Source: Chaetoderma sp. LZ-2023a (taxonomy: Eukaryota; Mollusca; Caudofoveata; Chaetodermatida; Chaetodermatidae). Taken from it: a stretch of 64,000 nucleotides of DNA. The notes under the pieces are model-generated. The model did not search any database, was not told the DNA's origin, and worked only from the letters and a program-made list of their open reading frames with translations. Below are positions 33,130 to 43,461 of the stretch, in pieces; the stretch's first letter is position 1; the number at the start of each line of letters is the position of its first letter. The DNA is taken from NCBI GenBank assembly GCA_034401795.1, contig CM067374.1:129586901-129650900 (forward strand), read 5' to 3'. The position numbers and the translations under genes were made by a program.

Positions 33130-33345
33130 TTAAGCAGATAAATACAGAAGCAACAGAAAAAGCGATACAATTAAAGCACCAAAACAGAACACAGACACAG
33201 ATGACATCACAGTGATATCATCACACAAGAGCCGACATTGACACGGAAGACGAGACAAAATGACATCGAACACGGAAGATTGTCTGCTGGACACGACTGA
33301 CATGCTGGTGTCTGAATGATGATTACTGCTCGATTTATCAGACAG
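33130..33345 (-). CDS. Possible terminal exon: Ser-rich then C-terminal hydrophobic tail and stop
   Basis: A pyrimidine-containing tract ending CACAACAG precedes 71 codons and a TAA. Entry is phase 0, matching the exit phase of the 37.9 kb exon. Residues 1-25 are Ser-rich and polar (LSDKSSSNHHSDTSM, then SVVSSRQSS). Residues about 26-45 are mixed and contain several cysteines (LPCQCRLLC). The last 20 or so are strongly hydrophobic (SVFCFGALIVSLFLLLLYLSA is split here as SVFCFGALIV and SLFLLLLYLSA), as in a tail-anchored membrane protein. AATAAA follows 15 bases after the stop. No strong donor is visible inside. Vertebrate MYPT proteins end instead in a coiled coil, so this would be an alternative membrane-anchored isoform, or the gene is something else. 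A chance open frame cannot be excluded. Confidence 0.5.
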   Translation of the reverse strand: MSDKSSSNHHSDTSMSVVSSRQSSVFDVILSRLPCQCRLLCDDITVMSSVSVFCFGALIVSLFLLLLYLSA

Positions 33346-33389
33346 CTGTTGTGATTGAAATAAATTTAAAAAAATTTACTTGTTCATCA

Positions 33390-34590
33390 AGAAAAACAAA
33401 TGGTACACAAACAGGTCACACTACAAGCAATCACACCCCATCCTCCCACCATCAACCCCACCTTAATCACAATTCCCATTTTTGCTGAAATGATATCTAA
33501 AATCATCATATGTTATGATTTTATTTCATTTCATTACAATTTAAGCAAGTAATGGTTGGTTGCGCATGTATAACTCAAGCCCCACTCAATGTGATTCATG
33601 GTTTAAGCATTGAGCTTCTGTTTTCACAACAGCTTGCACACCAGCTTGGCTGGGGTAAACCATGCTCAAATTGCCGTAAAATTTGAACCAGCTCAAGACC
33701 AGGTTCAGTGTAGTAAAAGGCAGATTATTTGATTATAACTGACCAAATCAATGTTGTTAATTGCAATTGACTGCTGCTACAGCCACTGCGACTACTATAC
33801 TATGGCTACTGCTTCTACTATTACTACTAATACTACTACTGCTGCTGCTTTTGCAACAGCTGCCGATACCGAAAATTGCATGCCCTCAATTAATGCCATC
33901 CCACAATAGAGGCATATTTGACTGTATTTACATTTTTTCAAATAATTTTTTTTGTGGCTAAGCCCACAGACCACCACCCACCCACACACGCAAGCAAGCA
34001 GGCTTGCATCAGACATTACTGATCTCTTCATCCCCATGCAAACTCACACCACCACCACCATCACCACCACCATCACCACCACCAGAATTAGGCAAGTGGA
34101 TGTGGTGCAGTAGCATCTCAGAAATTCTGAGTGAAATTGTCCAAAAAGCGTGACTTCAGGATTCAAATGACTGAGAGTAATCAAGCATTTAACTAGTTTA
34201 CGTTATCTATAATGTCTTCCTCATCTCCGTGCAAGCTTGCCCTGTAAGGAGTTTTTGCTTTAGAAGACATTGCGAAAATGATTAAATTAGAAGCGAAGTT
34301 GGGTTTGAGCTGAATTCGCGTAAGTTTGCCAGACTGCAAGCAAAGTCCTTCTCAACCGATCTCCACTCATGTCTAAGCTGTGATTACCCGATCCCCTGCT
34401 CAGCCGGTAACTTATGCGCAACCGGCCATAAACGTATACAATTTTAACAATATTATTTCCAAGCATTTTGGTGTGAATATGCACCTTTAAGCTCCACCCT
34501 CCCGCAATGCTGTTAGCACTATATACTTAAGTTATGTATTCAATTGCATACATTTATTAACTCCTAAATTCCTTTAAACATTACAGAAAA
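33390..34590. other. Intron or intergenic, simple repeats
   Basis: ACT/GCT triplets at about 33780-33850, GCAAGCAAGCAGGC near 33990, CACCAC/CATCAC triplets at 34048-34083. No exon with matching phase was found on the minus strand. Confidence 0.45.
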
Positions 34591-34599
34591 GAAACAATA

Positions 34600-34672
34600 G
34601 ATTCTTTGGCAGCAACAGCTTCCAGTCAAATTAGATTCAAAATATTCAACAGCTTTCCAGTATACATGTTTA
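34600..34672. mobile_element. Stem fragment of family B or C
   Basis: GGCAGCAACAGCTTCCAGTC and TTCAAAATATTCAACAGC, second arm only. Confidence 0.5.
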
Positions 34673-34679
34673 AGAATTT

Positions 34680-35230
34680 GTATTGTTCAGGAGTTAGAGT
34701 TAACCTGGATAAAATCCTAAAACCCATGTACAGTACCAGATATAGGGAAGATCACCTCTCCTGAAGCTAATCTGTCAGGAATTACCTCCCTTGTGCTATT
34801 GAATTCTCAACACCGAGCATACATGTATACTGGTATCGATTAAGACAGGTCACATGATTCAAATTGTTGTGTCCAAAAGAATATCATTTGGTAGTCGTGA
34901 CGTGAACCTGGTTCTCCAGTTAAGTAGTCCACAATGCTAGCCACTACAACAAGCTGACTACTTCCAGAATTTATTATATATATATTTTTTTTTGGGGGGG
35001 GGGGCTATGAATTTTGATATCGGGTCCCAGTCTAGCAGGTCCCATTCACGCCACGGAAGCACTTCTTTAGTTTTCACATCGATACACATTTAAATAGTCC
35101 TGGCATGGCTTGTGGAGATAGGCTATGTTTCCAGTGACGGCAGCCAAATAATGCCATCCAGAAACATGAACATTAGTTATAACACAAGAAATAAATTTCT
35201 TACACGAAGTGACAGAATGTAATTTGACAT
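34680..35230. other. No gene seen
   Basis: GAACCTGGTTCTCCAGTTAAG near 34907 resembles the SINE-like words near 8.88 kb; a poly-G run near 34995. Confidence 0.35.
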
Positions 35231-35234
35231 GTGT

Positions 35235-35345
35235 GTAAACTTTTGAAAATTTTGAAACTACCGGTAATTTGACTGGAAGATGTTGCCTCAGGCAGCAACA
35301 CTTTCCCCAGTCAAGTTAGTTAGAAAATATTCAACAGCATCTCGT
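35235..35345. mobile_element. Family B stem-loop
   Basis: TTTTGAAAATTTTGAAAC, GGAAGATGTTGCCTCAGGC and return arm. Confidence 0.65.
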
Positions 35346-35792
35346 ACATGTTTGGTCTGTAGTGTTCATTGTAAGCATTCTCCTGACATTTCCCTAAAAC
35401 ATTGGTCAAAATAGCAGATTTAGCTAAGGTGTATTTGGATAAACCAATTGTCCTATATTTAAATGCAGAAGTCTAGTCTGCCCCTATTTATACTAAACTT
35501 GGAACTAATCAAAGAAAGCCACTAAAAAAATGTCCACTCATGTAACTGTCTATATTTATATCACAAATGTTCTCCACCTTTATACGTCGCCCTCCAAAAC
35601 ACAGAACTATTCAAGTGCCTGGGATCTCATACTGATGAGTACACAGTTCAAATCTTCAAGTGTTCCTTCATTTGGACGATATTGCATATTGCTATTTGCA
35701 CAGCCAGGCCACCAGATAAGAGCTGTATGTGACTATTTCACTGGCAAAAATACTTAAATATTACCTAGAAAAGAATTCAGGAATCCAGTTTC
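35346..35792. other. No gene seen
   Basis: No family words and no splice-flanked frame. Confidence 0.35.
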
Positions 35793-36150
35793 TCAGTCAT
35801 GACGTCATAATCAACTATGTGACGTGTAGGCTGACATCATAATCAATTATGTCATGAATGACTCGATTTAGTCCATCTTAAATGCTTAATAGTCTGTCAG
35901 ATTGTACAACTTGTATGTCTTTAATATTTAATAAACATTCTGTTGAATATTTTGAAATTAATTTGACTGGGCGCTGCTATAGGCAGCAACAGCACTTAGT
36001 CAAATTACTTCAAAATATTCAACATCTTACCTGTACAATATTCTGGAAATAGATAGTCAGGGAGTTCTGGGATCGATCCCAACAAGGGCAAAGTCTGGGT
36101 GGAGCTTAGCTAGAGATGGACGGGGCATAGCTAAAATTGGACTCCTCCAT
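35793..36150 (-). mobile_element. Family C copy, reverse, first member of an inverted pair
   Basis: CATGACGTCATAATCAAC start; loop shortened to GCGCTGCTATAGGC; end GGACGGGGCATAGC. Confidence 0.85.
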
Positions 36151-36199
36151 TATGACAGTAAAATAACCGTCGTGATTTGTTTCTGCATTGATAGCATTT

Positions 36200-36580
36200 C
36201 ACCTTTCCAGTTTTTTCTAAGCCCCGCCCACCTCCAGCTAAGCTCCACCCACACCTCGCTCATGTTGTGATCGATCAATTCCCTGAACTCCCTGAATATC
36301 AATTTCCAGAAAACTATACATATAAGCTGTTAAATATTTGGAAACTAACTTGAATCAGTGCCCAGACAAATTAGTTTCAAACTATTCAACAGAATCTTTA
36401 TTAAATAGTAAAGCCATACAATTCATACAACAACACATAGCCCGTCTTCAATTATGCCATTGTGACATACTTATCTACGTCATTCATGATGTCATAATGA
36501 CATCATTGATTGTGATGTCATTCTATATGCCACGTAGTTGATTTTGATGTCATATGATGGATGGATACAGTGGAAAGGCC
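36200..36580 (+). mobile_element. Family C copy, forward, second member of an inverted pair
   Basis: CACCTTTCCAG start, GATCGATCAATTCC, loop reduced to ATCAGTGCCCAG, ATTCATGATGTCATAATGAC, end GTGGAAAGG. Confidence 0.87.
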
Positions 36581-36967
36581 AATTATCTCCTTTCAGTGTT
36601 ATCATAAAAGGCAATTGATGTGTGTTTTACCAAGTCATAATTTGCATGCCCTAATTTCATTGGTTAATCGTACAAATCTGGACACAAGTGCTACATGGTT
36701 AGAATCCTGTAAAGCAGTATCAAAGATCTTGAACAGGAAGATATGAAATACACACTTATATACTCGTATTCCAAAATAAGATTGTAGTAATTACAGACAA
36801 GGGACAAATGATCTTGACCCATGTATATGTACTATATTATAGCAATACTAGGCTTGTGCAATTATTACTTTGAGAGATCACAATTGATTATTTGAGAATA
36901 ATCGTGATTACTAGATTAATGAGCCTGGTTACAAATTATCCCAGGATAACAACAAAGGCATATCAAT
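36581..36967. other. No gene seen
   Basis: AT-rich; no repeat recognised. Confidence 0.35.
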
Positions 36968-37100
36968 GATATATATTTCCATTTGCAGGCCTGGGTCGAT
37001 GCTTGAGTCAATCATTCCAGTCAAACATAGTTTTCTTGTGGCCTGCAAATTGTCATCCATTCACTGAGAAAAATGTTAATTTCCCTGACATATCACAATA
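36968..37100. mobile_element. Family A, strongly degraded
   Basis: CATTTGCAGGCCTGGGTCGAT, CAATCATTCCAGTC and TTGTGGCCTGCAAATTG. Confidence 0.5.
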
Positions 37101-37820
37101 AAGAGTAACTAAAAGATAGGTTTTGCAATATTTTACGAAGAACAACTTATTCACGATTATTTGATTATTTACTTTTTAATCATCAGGATCATATATATTC
37201 ACAATTTAAAAAATAATCATGATTTTTTATTTAATCATGTAATCGCACACAAACCTAAGCAATACGTAAATGTAATGACCTTTATTAACAACTTGTCCAA
37301 TTAATGAGCAAAATCAGTAGCATAAGAACTGAAAGCAAGTCAATACAGTATCAGTATCCAAACAGACAACTCCTTTGAGTAATTATTCAGCTTACCCAGG
37401 ATATGAAATACAAGAGAAAGAGGAAGATATCGATATATAAATACTGTCTGGGCTTAAAATGAAGGATAGATAGCCCTGGGGCTCATAGACGTTTACCAGG
37501 GGTGGTAATATTTCTGGGTTGACACACCCGATGGCAGATGACCAGGTGGGTAAGAAATTGTATCCAGAACCACACACGGTGGATAGCATAAACTAACCAC
37601 AATACATCAAATAATGAAGTCATATTCTAGCATCTAGCAGAGCTGGTTAATGAAACTAGTTAGTGAAACTTTGAAAACAATATTGTTGAAATCTGTTGCT
37701 ACCTTGGCAACATCTTTCAGCATCATTGTTGGTTGGTGGCAGTGGTGATGAGGATAATGATAATGATGGTGGTGGTGATGATGATGATGATGATGATGAT
37801 TAGTTACACTAGTCAGTGAC
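37101..37820. other. Intron sequence, no further exon recognised
   Basis: ATTATTTGATTATTTAC-like words near 37150-37220; GATGATGATG microsatellite at about 37743-37800. Confidence 0.45.
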
Positions 37821-37824
37821 TTAC

Positions 37825-37914
37825 CCTGAGATAAGATGTATCAGGTTTGTTTTCTTTGTTTTCTTTCTTATCAATCTCTTTCTTTTCTTCTGTTCCTGGC
37901 TCGGACTTTTCATT
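37825..37914 (-). CDS. Internal exon 4, Lys/Glu-rich
   Basis: The exon is exactly 30 codons. It enters in phase 0 after TGCTTTTAG and leaves in phase 0 at CTCAGG followed by GTAAGT. It encodes NEKSEPGTEEKK, then EIDKKENKENKPDTSYLR. Two other frames were tested: one meets a TGA at once and the other is open but does not fit the upstream phase. Strong donor, strong acceptor and uninterrupted charged coding sequence support a real exon. The composition continues the acidic/basic trend of exon 2. In MYPT proteins a charged stretch follows the kinase-site region, so the position fits that hypothesis without proving it. Confidence 0.75.
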
Positions 37915-37919
37915 CTAAA

Positions 37920-38565
37920 AGCAATAGTCATAATTTGAAAATATTTTTATTAGTCCACTACCATGTACATTTCTTTTTACAGAATTCGAGTTATTACATG
38001 TAAACAAAATAAAGGGCTTGTCAAGAGCCCGCAAACAGGATGTCATTCAGATTGCTAAGCTGAACCATCCTGCATTTCACATTGGGCTCGGCAAAGAAAT
38101 ACATATTTAGAAACAGTGATGTTGATATTTCGCCTTTTACGTGTACCCACAAAATAATAGGCTTCTTTCTTGACCAACGGCCAGACCAGCCATGAAATTT
38201 CACTAGGATATCTCAAGTAGACACTAAGTTATCAAACCAAAATGGCCGAATGAACCGACACCCAAATAATAGGCTACTTCATAGACTCAGCGTCAATCAG
38301 ACGAAAGACAAAATCGGCTGAACTTATCCCAGCAGTTTCACTAGTTATATATTCCAAGCATATGCTATGTTACTAGGGATAGCGGTTTTCTGTTTCAACA
38401 TTTGTCATTTTCCATTTCACAAAATTGCTAATTATGTTTTCAGTTGCATTTCGCAAAATTGCATCATCTAAGCTGCACGTACACGTAACAAAGTCAACAA
38501 GAGCTCCGCAAACGGTGCATAACACCCCGCCATGATGACAACAAACCAATGAATGAGATCTTTCC
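37920..38565. other. Intron sequence with old repeat
   Basis: AAAATAATAGGC and AAATAATAGGC recur about 120 bp apart. On the minus strand a short ATGGCGGGG frame of 21 codons at 38532 has a good start context but no other support. Confidence 0.35.
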
Positions 38566-38569
38566 AAAA

Positions 38570-38935
38570 AATATTTATTTCTTCCTCAGACCCAAGACCA
38601 GTCATCCTATGAAGTATCAGAGCAATCCGCTAAACAGTCAAGGAGTTATCATCCGGAAAACAATTTTCAAGATGGCCAGCGGTCACTGGTGGCCATATTG
38701 GATTCCGATAAATGGTAACGGAGATATCATCAGAAACTAATTTTCAAGATGGCAGCCTGTGACTGGCGGCCATCTTGGGAGTTCGGATCAATATCACTAG
38801 GTTTCTTCCCCAGACATGCCAGACCTAGTCCAACCTCCATATGAAGTTTCAAAGCGATCCGATAAACGGTAACCAAGTTATCATCCGGAAACCACTCTGC
38901 CGCCCGCCCGTCCCGTGCCATCACATAATACCTGT
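38570..38935 (+). repeat. Dispersed repeat with AGTTATCATCCGGAAA units
   Basis: Two to three degenerate units: CTATGAAGTATCAGAGC, GATCCGATAAACGG, AGTTATCATCCGGAAA and TTTTCAAGATGGC. It ends in CCGCCCGCCCGTCCC, typical of mollusc-type repeat tails. Confidence 0.6.
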
Positions 38936-39817
38936 CAAATTTGTGTTGCGCATTGTGTTTTTAGTATGTCCAGACAGTACAAAGTTAGGGTTGCGGAGAT
39001 ATTAGTGTGTACAAATTTAGAATTTTCAATTTACAAATGTTTTGCAGAAAAATGTGATTTTCTAATTGATTTCCATTTGAAAATCACCTTTCTGTTTCAA
39101 GTTACCAAATCTGTGAATTCTGTTTATTTTCTGTTATTGCTGACCCTATGTTATTGAATGAAAATCACAGCGAGCACACACAGTCAGCAAGACATATGAC
39201 CTTATGACAAACTGACAGAAGAAACATATTTTTTCTATTTGAAGATTTTATCATAGTTTATAAATCTTAAATAAAGTTGACAGATTTTACTCTATTTTAC
39301 TCTATTATTGTTAGAATTTCGAATGAAATCATGAATTTTGACACACCTTAATTCAAGTTCTAATTTAACAAAATGTAGCATATCTCTGGCATCTTATTAA
39401 CACGGCGGTGTCTGAATTAGCTGTTGTGAGCTATCAATCAGCAACAGTGACGTACTAGTCACGAGATGATGTCATACCACAACAATCATTCACGTGATGA
39501 CGTCAATACGCGATGCTCATTAGATATTGAAGAAAATTACTTTCCGTGACAAAATTTACCACTAAGGATTTCGAGAATATGCGAATAATATTTTTTTTTT
39601 ACTTAAAGTATGCAAAAGCATCATTTGGCATGCTGTGACAGTCCTCTATTTTCAACAGTTTGACACTCATTGACGGCACTATTACCGATGTGTGCATGCA
39701 AACCCACTAACAAGATGTCTTTCAACATTGGGCTATACATATATCGATAAATGGCAATAAACACTTCTACACCTACAACCAGGGTTGCTTGTACTAGTAC
39801 AGGTGCTTATGGAGTAT
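38936..39817. other. No exon recognised
   Basis: AT-rich; CACGTGATGACGTC near 39490 is a short palindromic motif of unknown meaning. Confidence 0.35.
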
Positions 39818-41160
39818 GGACCTTTCCAGTTCTAGCTATGGCCTGCCAATCTCTATCTAAGCTCCACCCACACCTCGCCCATGTTGGGATCGACTGATCT
39901 CTGAACTAGGCTTGCAAGATATTGTCCTAGGATGTATCGCGATATATCATGGTGAGAAAATCGTGATATTTCGATATATCATATAGCCTATTTTATGGTA
40001 TGTGAATTCACGGGGCGTATTGGTTCTGGGTTGAGTTGGACTGCACGGTTTGGCTTATGTAGACATGTCGGCTTCACTATGAGTTTTCATTTCAGTTTTA
40101 ACCTGAATATGACTTCTAATTGCTACGTTTCAACAAAAACTTTAAATCCATTCGCCAACATGCTTAAAGAACGATCGTTAATAACACGAAAATTTCCTGG
40201 TGTAAATTTTTGACGCCTTACACCTTGGCTTAAACCTGTCTATCATTGCAGGAGTGAAATTATTACATTGGACAACCTAAATATTGCGTACTCTGTTATA
40301 ATCATCATTTATTACATCAAAATTAATCCAAAAATTTGGCATATCATGTCTTCCTTGTGAAAATGTACAAATCATGTGATATTAGGAATGCACTTTAGAT
40401 CCATAGACATCTAATGTTTAGATCTGATCCGCATTTACTGAGTACCCGTTGACTAATAATAGTTAGCCTTCAGAAACATCTCGGATAGTTCACCTTGCTG
40501 GCTAAAGCGTGTATACCATCTCATTTAGCTATCACATTTGTGAACGCACCACCTCCCACCTCCAAAAACAGGAGAGCAAGCAATATCACGTGATTTATAT
40601 ATTTTCGCGACGCCATTTATTGTCAAATTTAGCCTTAATTTAGATTTTATAAACCATGCTTAAGAAATATACAACATTTATACCGTCCCAGGTAATAATT
40701 CCACTCAGGCGATCATGGTTTTGAGGTATACAGTACATCGCCAAGAAATTGTACCTGTAAATTGCGTTCAATTTTCGTATTATTGTCCATCTTTCAAACA
40801 ATTTTAAAGAATGAACTTCAACTTTTTCTTGACCTATTCATAATATAAGCCCACCCCTCTCGCAAAGATGTTTTGGAAACAAATTGACCAGCTTGCCGTA
40901 ATAGACGTCTACGCTACAAACACATGACAAATAGGCAGAATACGGCGTGACAGTAAAATTTTCGCGATATTTATATTTTTTCAAAATCATATTGTAAAAA
41001 ATTGTGGTTGGGAAAAAAAATTGTGATTTTCGATAACATCGGATAATTGTGCAAGCCCACTCTGAACTCCCTGACCATCAATTTCCAGTAAACTATACGG
41101 GTAAGGTGTTGGATATCTTGAAACTAATTTGACTGGGTGCTGTTGCTGCCTATGGCCTAT
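39818..41160 (+). mobile_element. Family C copy, split by the hAT-like insert and truncated on the right
   Basis: Starts GGACCTTTCCAG and runs through GCTCCACCCACACC to CTCTGAAC. It resumes after the insert with CCCTGACCATCAATTTCC and the first stem arm ending GTTGCTGCC. The second arm is missing; a poly-C tract follows. Confidence 0.8.
39907..41059. mobile_element. hAT-like non-autonomous element, 1153 bp, inside a family C copy
   Basis: Both sides carry the same 8 bp, CTCTGAAC (39899-39906 and 41060-41067). Removing the insert restores family C sequence seen intact elsewhere. The ends form imperfect inverted repeats: TAGGCTTGCAAGAT on the left and, read inward from the right, TGGGCTTGCACAAT. 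An 8 bp duplication with T(A/G)GG-type ends is the signature of the hAT superfamily. The interior holds no frame of transposase length. An internal stretch (about 40260-40690) resembles 63.29-63.93 kb. Confidence 0.85.
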
Positions 41161-41163
41161 GCT

Positions 41164-41196
41164 GCCCCCCCCCCCCCCCACCAACACACACACAGA
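41164..41196. repeat. Poly-C and CA tract
   Basis: About 17 C followed by ACCAACACACACACAG. Confidence 0.9.
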
Positions 41197-41275
41197 AATA
41201 TAAAGATGTCAATGAGTCTGATGCAAAGAATATATTGTTGACAAAAAAAAATTCTGTATTAATCTCTGTACATAC

Positions 41276-41373
41276 TGTGCCTTCAGGGTTATTCGGATCA
41301 CATATACCAGTAGGGTGCCTTTCTGATCTTTTCCGACGAGCGCGAATGGCGGACGACTGCTTTGGTTCATGTT
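41276..41373 (-). CDS. Internal exon 3 with RHPTGI motif (possible ROCK-site region of a MYPT-like protein)
   Basis: The acceptor is TTTTACTATACAG and the donor GGCACA followed by GTATGT. Codons read HEPKQSSAIRARRKR then SERHPTGICDPNNPEGT. Entry phase 1 and exit phase 0 match the neighbouring exons exactly. The basic run followed by R-H-P-T-G-I and an acidic/Asn stretch resembles the second inhibitory phosphorylation region of vertebrate MYPT1 (KRRSTGVSF followed by acidic residues). R-x-x-T is compatible with a basophilic kinase such as ROCK. This is the best family clue in the gene, but it rests on about six aligned residues plus context. Alternative: any disordered scaffold with a basic kinase site. 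The exon lies about 100 bases below a poly-C tract and a truncated family C element. Confidence 0.75.
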
Positions 41374-41399
41374 CTGTATAGTAAAATAAAAATTTACCC

Positions 41400-41682
41400 A
41401 TAAATCAGGCTGAATGATAATTACATGCTGTTTATTCAGTCAATTATTTACAACAAAATATTCAACCGTCCCACCATTTAAACAAATTGAAGCTGTCAAT
41501 ATATCATACTAGTCCAGGCAAATTCGTACCAGGCCACGTAAATTTCAACTAGCCCGCGTAAATCTCTACTAGCCCAGTTAAATTTCTACAAGTCCAGGTA
41601 AATCTCTACTTTCTACTTGTAAACATACATTTCTACTAGTCCAGGTAAATATCTACCAGCCTCTGCTTAATGGGACAGGCTT
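41400..41682. repeat. Short degenerate tandem repeat
   Basis: From about 41510, CTAGTCCAGGTAAAT or CTAGCCCGCGTAAAT recurs seven or so times at 20-30 bp spacing with TTTCTAC between. Confidence 0.6.
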
Positions 41683-41893
41683 AAACCTTTGACCCTCGAA
41701 TTTGTTCAGAGGAAATTTCAATTTTATCGTAAAAAATGTCCATTTGCAGACCAAGAGACTATTTTTTAAATTTACAACTGGAATGACTGCCTCGGTTATC
41801 GTGCCAGTGATCCCAGTGATAAATTCTAAAAAATAGTCGTCTCTCAAGACCACTGCAGAAGCGTTTTTGACTGATATGAGTGTTAAAGGGTTA
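41683..41893. mobile_element. Family A hairpin copy, return arm shortened
   Basis: CCTTTGACCCTCG left, loop CCTCGGTTATCGTGCC; TCTCTTGGTCTGC is missing from the return arm. Confidence 0.75.
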
Positions 41894-41948
41894 CTATCAA
41901 GCCCTGAAGTCAACCACAACACACAGGCAAAGAAACACAAAACCTTAA

Positions 41949-41968
41949 TGCGGGGGGGGGGGGGGGCG
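41949..41968. repeat. Poly-G tract
   Basis: CGGGGGGGGGGG run of about 16. Confidence 0.85.
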
Positions 41969-42148
41969 CCATTAAAACATCGATACCTATGTCTGGCTTT
42001 GTGATGAGCTAAACATAAATCAGTTGGTTAAATCTATCAATTAACTATAGCATAGAATATTATAACTCAAACAATACACGCTAAATTATATTCAACGCAG
42101 AGAGGCCATGCATGCAACCGCATCATTCCACAACTCTTGAACATACTT

Positions 42149-42372
42149 AAACCTTCAACACTCAAATTTATTCAAGAAATTTAAATTTACTCAGAAAATG
42201 CCCATTTGCAGGTCAAGAAACTATTTTTGAAAATTTATCACTGGAATGACTGGCTTGGTTAGCGAGCCAGTCATTCCAGTTGTAAATTTTCAAAAATAGT
42301 CTTCTCTTGGTCTGCAAAGGAACTTCTCTCAAGACCACTGCAAAGGCCATTTTTGGCTGGTATACGGGTTAA
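42149..42372. mobile_element. Family A, first of three in tandem
   Basis: TTAAACCTTCAACACTC left; loop GGCTTGGTTAGCGAGCC; right ACGGGTTAA. Confidence 0.8.
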
Positions 42373-42592
42373 TGGTCACACTGGCCAGAACCAGTCTCTG
42401 TTATGGTCTTGTGGAATGTCCATTTACCGGGCAAGAGAATATAATTTTTGAAAATTTACCACTCACTGGAATGAATGGCTCGATAAGCGAGCCAGTCATT
42501 CCAGTGATGAATTTTCAAAAATTGTATTATCTGGACTTTCAATAGGCAGATATTTAAATTTTCTTGACCAAATTTCACCACGCTTTAAGATT
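42369..42592. mobile_element. Family A, second of three in tandem
   Basis: TTAATGGTCACACTGG left, joined by a single TTAA; loop GGCTCGATAAGCGAGCC; right end eroded. Confidence 0.78.
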
Positions 42593-42802
42593 CAAGCTGG
42601 CCAAAAACGGCTTCCACATTGGTCTTGAAAAATGTCCCTGCACAGACCAAGAATTTATTTTTGAAAATTTATTACTGGAATGACTGGCTCGATAACTGAT
42701 CCAATCATTCCTGTGGTAAATTTTCAAAAAATAATTCTCTTAATCTGCAAATGGAAATTTTCTGAGAAAATTTAGATTTTCTTGAATAAATTTTAGGGTT
42801 AA
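42592..42802. mobile_element. Family A, third of three in tandem
   Basis: TTCAAGCTGGCC left, loop GGCTCGATAACTGATCC, right TTTAGGGTTAA. Confidence 0.75.
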
Positions 42803-43057
42803 AATTTTAAATGCATTTGCTGATTAACAACATGATCCATTGTGCACAATTCTCACTACACGCATTCAACTCAGGTAATATTGATTCATGAAGTCACTGA
42901 ATAAATTTCATATTTGATTATAAAACTCATTTACTAATCTCTGTATATTATATGAACCCATGAAGACAATAATATTTAATCAAATATGAAATTTATTAAA
43001 TGACTTGTATAGTGCAATTCTTAGCAAAATTAATCTGTGTACTGTTAAACCTGTCTA
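42803..43057. other. Intron, no exon recognised
   Basis: ATAAATTTCATATTTGATT and AATCAAATATGAAATTTAT form a perfect inverted repeat spaced about 60 bp apart (near 42902 and 42977). Confidence 0.55.
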
Positions 43058-43287
43058 TTAACCCGTTAAATTTGTTCAAGAAAATCAATTTCTCATGTAA
43101 AATCTCCATTTGCAGACAAAGAGTAGAGTATTTTTGAAAATATAACACTTGAATGATTGGCTCGGTTATCGAACCAGTCATTCCTGATTGTAACTTTTCA
43201 AAAATATTCTTATCTTGGCCGGAAAATGGATATTTCTCAAAGAGCAATGCAGAAGTTGTTTTTTGCCGGCTTGACTGTTAGGGTTAA
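43058..43287. mobile_element. Family A hairpin copy, complete
   Basis: TTAACCCGTTAAATTTG left; loop GGCTCGGTTATCGAACC; right CTGTTAGGGTTAA. Confidence 0.82.
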
Positions 43288-43289
43288 TG

Positions 43290-43405
43290 GACAGTGTAAG
43301 GTGTCATTAAAAACAGGTGGCCACTACACACATTAGCTCTACCAGATAGTGGTTACGTAATCTTGTGGTCACAAACGTAAGTGGCCATTATAGACAAGAT
43401 TGACT
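43290..43405. repeat. Old dispersed repeat, related to 18.5 kb
   Basis: GTGTCATTAAAAACAGGTGGCC and GTGGCCATTATAGACAAG. Confidence 0.4.
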
Positions 43406-43461
43406 GCATCTCAATCTTATGGTAAACCAAAATATGCCTAGAATTGAGTTGAAGTAATTAC

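Noticed and set aside
34287..34484. Minus-strand frame of 65 residues between the tail exon and exon 4
   Set aside because: No acceptor/donor pair with fitting phase, and no composition similar to the neighbouring exons.
38470..38567. Minus-strand ATGGCGGGG with a 21-codon frame
   Set aside because: Good start context but very short, no donor, lies in an intron next to old repeats.
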